A stretch of DNA of 10,450 nt from Candidatus Nanopelagicales bacterium. GTDB lineage: Bacteria > Actinomycetota > Actinomycetes > S36-B12 > UBA5976. Of this stretch, positions 6,919-10,450 are shown one piece after another; positions within the stretch are counted from its first letter, which is position 1, and each line of letters starts with the position of its first letter. Both the position numbers and the translations under genes were made by a program. The notes under the pieces were generated by a model. The model was not told where the DNA came from. It ran no database searches and saw only the letters and a list, made by a program, of their open reading frames with translations. Location of the stretch: contig JAURLB010000203.1 in the NCBI GenBank assembly GCA_030831445.1, forward strand, positions 1 to 10,450. The letters are read 5' to 3'.

Positions 6919-6924
6919 TGAAGC

Positions 6925-7491
6925 ATGTCTAGTTTGGTGGAACTGCGCTCAAAGCTTGCTCAAGCACCTACACGTTTGCTGCTAGGTATTTCAATCATGC
7001 TGATAAGCGGCTTTCTTGCAAATAACTTAATTCAACTCAATGATGCTTCGGCGGTTCAGGTTCTGGTTGCAAACACAAATCTTGTTCAGGGACAAGTTTT
7101 GACTCTTTCGGATGTGAGTTTAACTAAAGTTTCAAGGTCAGTCGATGCAGGTCAATGGCTGACAGAGAAAGATTTGACGTCAGATGTTTATCTCAAGTCC
7201 TCGTTGAACGCAGGTGATGTTCTTCGTAGGAGCGATGTTCAGAGAGTTTCTATGGAACTTCAGTCAATCAGCATTTTGCTACAGGTGGGTCGAATGCCGC
7301 TTGACATTGAAGTTGGAGATTCGGTCGATGTTTGGAACATTGATGGCACACCATTACTTCTCGCCCGAAGTGTAGGAATCACGGCACTCGAATTGTCCGG
7401 TAATGAAATCGTGATAACTCTGCTAGTGCCAGAGGACAAGGCAGTCTCTTTACTAACGTTCCAAGAGTTAGCTGTGACATCATCTCAATGA
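6925..7491 (+). CDS. SAF domain protein, CpaB/RcpC-like, membrane-anchored
   Basis: Precise role unknown. This 188-residue protein has a short basic N-terminus, one signal-anchor helix at about 17-37, then an extracytoplasmic SAF-type domain at about 44-106: VQVLVANTNLVQGQVLTLSD, then DLTSDVYLKSSLNAGDVLRRSDV, the usual beta-clip pattern of a first strand, GxxL and a later LxAGxxLxxxDV. The remainder, with IEVGDSVDVWNIDG (128-141) and strand-rich sequence, resembles the region after SAF in CpaB/RcpC Flp-pilus assembly proteins. That suggests a role in a surface structure, but no pilus gene (TadA ATPase, prepilin, CpaF, TadB/C) is in the window. The ATG lies 6 bases after a plausible -10 box, implying leaderless translation. 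It is followed 42 bases later by pruA on the same strand with no visible terminator, so the two might share a transcript. Confidence 0.74.
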   Translation: MSSLVELRSKLAQAPTRLLLGISIMLISGFLANNLIQLNDASAVQVLVANTNLVQGQVLTLSDVSLTKVSRSVDAGQWLTEKDLTSDVYLKSSLNAGDVLRRSDVQRVSMELQSISILLQVGRMPLDIEVGDSVDVWNIDGTPLLLARSVGITALELSGNEIVITLLVPEDKAVSLLTFQELAVTSSQ

Positions 7492-7533
7492 GATACCTGA
7501 TGGCTAATATGCTTCTCTTGGATGGGAGCAGAC

Positions 7534-9132
7534 ATGGCCACAAATGAACCCGTAAAAGACTATGCGCCAGGTAGTGCTGAGCGATCAGACATTGTAGAAG
7601 AAATTCAAAGACTTAGAAGTAGCACGATTGATCTTCCGATGTATATCGGAGATGAGTTAAGAGCATCAGGTGAAAAGTTTGACGTTGTTGAACCCCATAA
7701 CACGGCGCAAGTATTGGGTTACGGCTTCAAGGCACGTCGAGAAGATGCTCAGGATGCAATTGACGCTGCCTTGGCCGTGAGTGAAGCGTGGCGAAACACT
7801 AGTTTTGAGGATCGAGCATCAATATTTCTGCGTGCAGCAGATTTGCTTGCAGATGAATATCGATCAGCGATTGTTGCAACAAGTATGTTGGGACAGAGTA
7901 AAACCGTTTATCAAGCAGAAATCGATGCCGCTTGCGAACTGATTGACTTTTGGCGGTTTAATGTTGAGTTTGCTAGACAATTGCAAGCTATTCAGCCGCT
8001 GTCTGTCCCTGGTGTGATCAATTCATTTGATCATCGACCTCTAGAGGGCTTTGTCTACGCTATCAGTCCGTTCAACTTTACTTCTATCGCCGCCAACCTT
8101 CCGACCGCACCTGCACTCATGGGAAATGTTGCAGTTTGGAAGCCTGCTATGACCCAGATGCTTTCAGCTGATGTGATTATGAAAGTCTTGAATCAAGCGG
8201 GGTTGCCTGCTGGTGTCGTGAATCTTGTGAGTGGAGATGGAATCGCAGTTTCTGACGTGGCGTTGAAGCATCGAGATCTTGCGGGAATCCACTTCACAGG
8301 TTCAACAGGAGTTTTTCAACACTTATGGCATGAGGTCTCACAGAATCTTACAAACTATCGTTCATATCCGAGACTCGTTGGTGAAACGGGAGGCAAAGAC
8401 TTCATCGTCGCACATCGTTCAGCAGACCCAGAAGTCACAAAAGTTGCTTTGATTCGTGGAGCATATGAATATCAAGGTCAGAAGTGTTCCGCTGCATCAC
8501 GAGCCTATGTTTCGGCATCACTTTGGAACGTGATCAAAGACGAATTAGTAGCAGAAATTGAGTCACTCACTCAAGGAGATGTGGCTGATTTTCGAAACTT
8601 TATGTCGGCAGTCATTGATGAAAAGTCATTTGCGCGAAACTCTGCTGTGATTGACAGAGCGAGAAGTGCTTCAGATGTATCAATTCTTGCAGGAGGAACC
8701 TACAACAAGGATATTGGCTACTTCGTTCGTCCGACTCTGATTCAGTCAACAAATCCTGAGGCCGAGTGGTTTACCGCTGAATACTTCGGCCCATTTTTGG
8801 CAGTCTATGTGTTTGACGATAATGACTTTGAGAAAGTGGTTCATCAACTCGAGTCAGTTGCGCCATATGCCTTGACAGGCTCAATTCTCGCTGAAGACGA
8901 AACCATCATTGAATGGACGAGCCAGGTACTGCGCTTTGCTGCTGGTAATTTCTATATTAACGATAAACCAACTGGAGCGGTCGTTGGTCAGCAGCCATTT
9001 GGCGGATCGCGAGCGTCTGGAACGAATGATAAAGCTGGAGCTATCCATAATTTGATGCGTTGGGTGTCACCTCGCGCGATCAAGCGAAATCTCAATCCAC
9101 CCACGGCTTACCCCTATCCACATATGGACTGA
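7534..9132 (+). CDS. pruA: L-glutamate gamma-semialdehyde dehydrogenase (1-pyrroline-5-carboxylate dehydrogenase)
   Basis: Oxidises glutamate-gamma-semialdehyde (from 1-pyrroline-5-carboxylate) to glutamate with NAD+, the second step of proline catabolism and also the end of arginine/ornithine degradation; cytoplasmic. This stand-alone aldehyde dehydrogenase is 532 residues from ATG 7534. Visible features are [21 protein letters not shown] (178-198), typical of the P5CDH group that includes eukaryotic ALDH4, WKPA (202-205, NAD site), FTGST (254-258), ETGGK (284-288, general base Glu284), GQKCSAASR (315-323, nucleophile Cys318), and the C-terminal [14 protein letters not shown] and [10 protein letters not shown] 7534 is preferred over ATG 7522 because GGGAG lies 5 bases before it; the upstream choice has no ribosome binding site and adds only MGAD. 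The length fits monofunctional enzymes, not the PutA fusion. No proline dehydrogenase gene is adjacent. A DUF2256 gene follows after 2 bases. Confidence 0.93.
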   Translation: MATNEPVKDYAPGSAERSDIVEEIQRLRSSTIDLPMYIGDELRASGEKFDVVEPHNTAQVLGYGFKARREDAQDAIDAALAVSEAWRNTSFEDRASIFLRAADLLADEYRSAIVATSMLGQSKTVYQAEIDAACELIDFWRFNVEFARQLQAIQPLSVPGVINSFDHRPLEGFVYAISPFNFTSIAANLPTAPALMGNVAVWKPAMTQMLSADVIMKVLNQAGLPAGVVNLVSGDGIAVSDVALKHRDLAGIHFTGSTGVFQHLWHEVSQNLTNYRSYPRLVGETGGKDFIVAHRSADPEVTKVALIRGAYEYQGQKCSAASRAYVSASLWNVIKDELVAEIESLTQGDVADFRNFMSAVIDEKSFARNSAVIDRARSASDVSILAGGTYNKDIGYFVRPTLIQSTNPEAEWFTAEYFGPFLAVYVFDDNDFEKVVHQLESVAPYALTGSILAEDETIIEWTSQVLRFAAGNFYINDKPTGAVVGQQPFGGSRASGTNDKAGAIHNLMRWVSPRAIKRNLNPPTAYPYPHMD

Positions 9133-9134
9133 CC

Positions 9135-9278
9135 ATGCCCCGTGGCATAGCAAAACGAGATCTTCCAGAAAAAATATGTAAAGCGTGTTTACGTCCCTTC
9201 ACCTGGCGCAAAAAGTGGGAGAAAGATTGGGCGAGTGTTCAATACTGTTCGAAACGTTGCCGTGCTCAGGGTAAGTAG
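9135..9278 (+). CDS. DUF2256 family small zinc-finger protein
   Basis: Function unknown. This 47-residue protein matches the DUF2256 signature closely along its whole length: [19 protein letters not shown] (10-28), then [13 protein letters not shown] (31-43). C15-x2-C18 and C38-x3-C42 form an apparent four-cysteine treble-clef-like zinc site, and the family-typical FTWRKKW lies between them. The many Lys and Arg residues make RNA or DNA contact conceivable, but this is inference. The ATG lies 2 bases after the pruA stop, so it is almost certainly translated from the same mRNA by coupling or reinitiation. The start at 9135 gives a product of normal family size; the longer open frame upstream runs only through pruA sequence. 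It ends 47 bases before serA. Confidence 0.88.
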   Translation: MPRGIAKRDLPEKICKACLRPFTWRKKWEKDWASVQYCSKRCRAQGK

Positions 9279-9281
9279 GAG

Positions 9282-9310
9282 TTGAACAATTAGACTGCTC
9301 TCAGTATTAA
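9282..9310 (+). promoter_or_regulatory. Candidate serA promoter
   Basis: TTGAAC (9282-9287) and TATTAA (9305-9310) are spaced by 17 bases, each matching 4 of 6 consensus positions. The predicted start would be around 9317, very close to the ribosome binding site. An alternative -10, TAGACT at 9291-9296, would give a longer leader but has no clear -35. Neither is strong, and read-through from pruA is equally possible. Confidence 0.25.
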
Positions 9311-9315
9311 ACATT

Positions 9316-9320
9316 GAGGA
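9316..9320 (+). promoter_or_regulatory. Shine-Dalgarno site fixing the serA start
   Basis: GAGGA lies 5 bases before GTG 9326. It is one of the clearest ribosome binding sites in the window and decides in favour of the GTG start. Confidence 0.7.
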
Positions 9321-9325
9321 AAGAC

Positions 9326-10450
9326 GTGGCAAAAGCTAAAATTTTGATTGCAGAGGAACTGTCGCCTGCCACTATAGACGCACTAGGACCAGATGTTGAA
9401 GTCTTGCATTGTGACGGTGCCAATAGACGTGAATTACTTGCATCTCTTGCAGATGTTGATGCAGTTCTAATTCGCTCAGCAACCAAAATTGATGTTGAGG
9501 CTCTCGATGTGGCAAAAAAACTGAAAGTTGTGGCGCGAGCTGGCGTAGGACTTGATAATGTCGATGTTAAAGCAGCAACCGCTCGCGGAGTCATGGTGGT
9601 TAATGCGCCGACATCGAATATTGTCTCAGCTGCAGAACTAGCTGTTGGGCTATTGCTTGCGTCTGTGAGAAATATTGCGAGTGCAAATGCGTCGTTGAAA
9701 GATAATCAGTGGAAGCGATCTCAATTTACAGGTGTTGAAATTGCCGAAAAAACAGTTGGCATCATCGGGTTGGGACGCATCGGCTTGCTTTTTGCTCAAC
9801 GGATAGCAGCGTTTGGTGTCAACATCATTGCCCATGATCCATACATTCAACCAGCTCGCGCATTACAGCATGGCATTACGCTTGTGACGCTTGAAGAACT
9901 ACTCAAAGAATCAGATTTCATCAGTATTCACTCACCAAAAACGGCAGAGACTGCGGGCATGATTTCCTCTGAGCAATTGGCTCTTGTTAAACCAACCCTC
10001 CACATCATTAACGCTGCGCGTGGCGGGCTCATAGACGAGGCTGCACTCTATGAGGCTCTCAAGTCAGGAAGAATTGCGGGAGCCGGAATCGATGTCTTTG
10101 CCCAAGAGCCTTGCACAGACTCTCCACTCTTTACACTTGAAAATGTTGTAGTCACTCCGCATTTAGGCGCATCCACCCATGAAGCTCAGGAGAAAGCAGG
10201 AGTCGCAGTCGCTAAGTCTGTGCGCCTAGCACTTTCGGGGGAACTCGTGCCTGATGCAGTCAATGTGCAAGGTGGTGCAGTAGCACCTGAGTTGAAACCG
10301 TACCTTGAGTTGACAGAAAAATTGGGACATATGGTGACGAAACTAACGGAAGCACCATTAAGCAATGTTGAAGTGGAAGTCTTTGGTGACATTCTGGAAT
10401 TTGATGTTGACATTCTTGAACTCTCTGCTCTCAAAGGTATTTTCCAATCG
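9326..10450 (+). CDS. serA: D-3-phosphoglycerate dehydrogenase (3' partial)
   Basis: Oxidises 3-phosphoglycerate to 3-phosphohydroxypyruvate with NAD+, the committed step of serine synthesis; cytoplasmic. 375 residues are visible and the frame is still open at the right edge. Order of parts: N-terminal substrate-domain half with VLIRSATKID (47-56) and RAGVGLDNVD (71-80); Rossmann core with GLGRIG (148-153) and Asp171 ending the second strand, implying NAD rather than NADP; INAARGGLIDE (228-238) with catalytic Arg232; FAQEP with Glu261; TPHLGAST with His279. From about residue 306 (ELVPDAVNVQG) an intervening domain begins, as in the long actinobacterial type of about 530 residues, so the rest of that domain and the C-terminal serine-binding ACT domain presumably lie beyond the window. 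GTG 9326 has a good Shine-Dalgarno and gives the standard N-terminus. Serine feedback inhibition cannot be judged because the ACT region is not visible. Confidence 0.96.
   Translation, partial: MAKAKILIAEELSPATIDALGPDVEVLHCDGANRRELLASLADVDAVLIRSATKIDVEALDVAKKLKVVARAGVGLDNVDVKAATARGVMVVNAPTSNIVSAAELAVGLLLASVRNIASANASLKDNQWKRSQFTGVEIAEKTVGIIGLGRIGLLFAQRIAAFGVNIIAHDPYIQPARALQHGITLVTLEELLKESDFISIHSPKTAETAGMISSEQLALVKPTLHIINAARGGLIDEAALYEALKSGRIAGAGIDVFAQEPCTDSPLFTLENVVVTPHLGASTHEAQEKAGVAVAKSVRLALSGELVPDAVNVQGGAVAPELKPYLELTEKLGHMVTKLTEAPLSNVEVEVFGDILEFDVDILELSALKGIFQS

Noticed and set aside
7480..7521. Promoter for pruA with GTGACA (7474-7479) and TAATAT (7505-7510)
   Set aside because: The 25-base spacer is too long for a sigma-70 promoter and no better -35 is visible.
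7522..7533. ATG 7522 as the pruA start
   Set aside because: It has no ribosome binding site and itself contains part of the GGGAG that serves ATG 7534. A leaderless start from the AT-rich TAATAT at 7505 cannot be fully excluded.
9060..9134. Extended DUF2256 reading frame starting inside pruA
   Set aside because: The extra 25 residues come from the pruA sequence in another frame and match nothing in DUF2256; ATG 9135 gives the normal family size.

Overview
This window looks like chromosomal DNA from an actinobacterium with unusually low G+C for the phylum; by eye the composition is below 50% and many codons end in A or T. The phylum call rests on gene content. DUF3499, DUF5719, an Rv3235-like protein and a phosphomannomutase/phosphoglucomutase in this arrangement are actinobacterial hallmarks. 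Tight spacing, gene overlaps and one apparently leaderless start suggest a small, streamlined genome. A freshwater planktonic lineage such as Nanopelagicales (acI) or a related group would fit, but that is inference; no rRNA or other placing marker is present.

Region 1 (1-5914, + strand) is an envelope/sugar cluster. It holds a very large membrane glycosyltransferase whose 5' end is cut by the window edge, a DUF5719 protein anchored outside the membrane, a small cysteine-containing DUF3499 protein, and a ManB-type phosphohexomutase with all four active-site loops intact. The mutase would supply mannose-1-P or glucose-1-P for nucleotide-sugar synthesis. The glycosyltransferase is a plausible user of the activated sugar, and the DUF5719 protein may assist or receive the product outside the membrane.

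Region 2 (5889-6811, - strand) is a two-gene operon read towards region 1. A membrane-anchored LysM protein is joined by an ATGA overlap to an Rv3235-like (DUF6459) protein. Its last codons overlap the end of manB tail to tail. A perfect 13-bp inverted repeat and a possible manB-operon terminator lie inside the Rv3235-like coding region.

Region 3 (6812-9278, + strand) starts from a 113-bp divergent intergenic region with a candidate leaderless promoter. It contains a membrane-anchored SAF-domain protein, an L-glutamate gamma-semialdehyde dehydrogenase (pruA-type), and a 47-residue DUF2256 zinc-finger protein starting 2 bases after the pruA stop.

Region 4 (9326 to the window end, + strand) is D-3-phosphoglycerate dehydrogenase (serA), cut by the right edge before its C-terminal domains. 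No RNA genes, mobile elements, CRISPR arrays or pseudogenes were seen. There is no gene-free stretch over 300 bases; the largest gap is the 113-bp divergent region.
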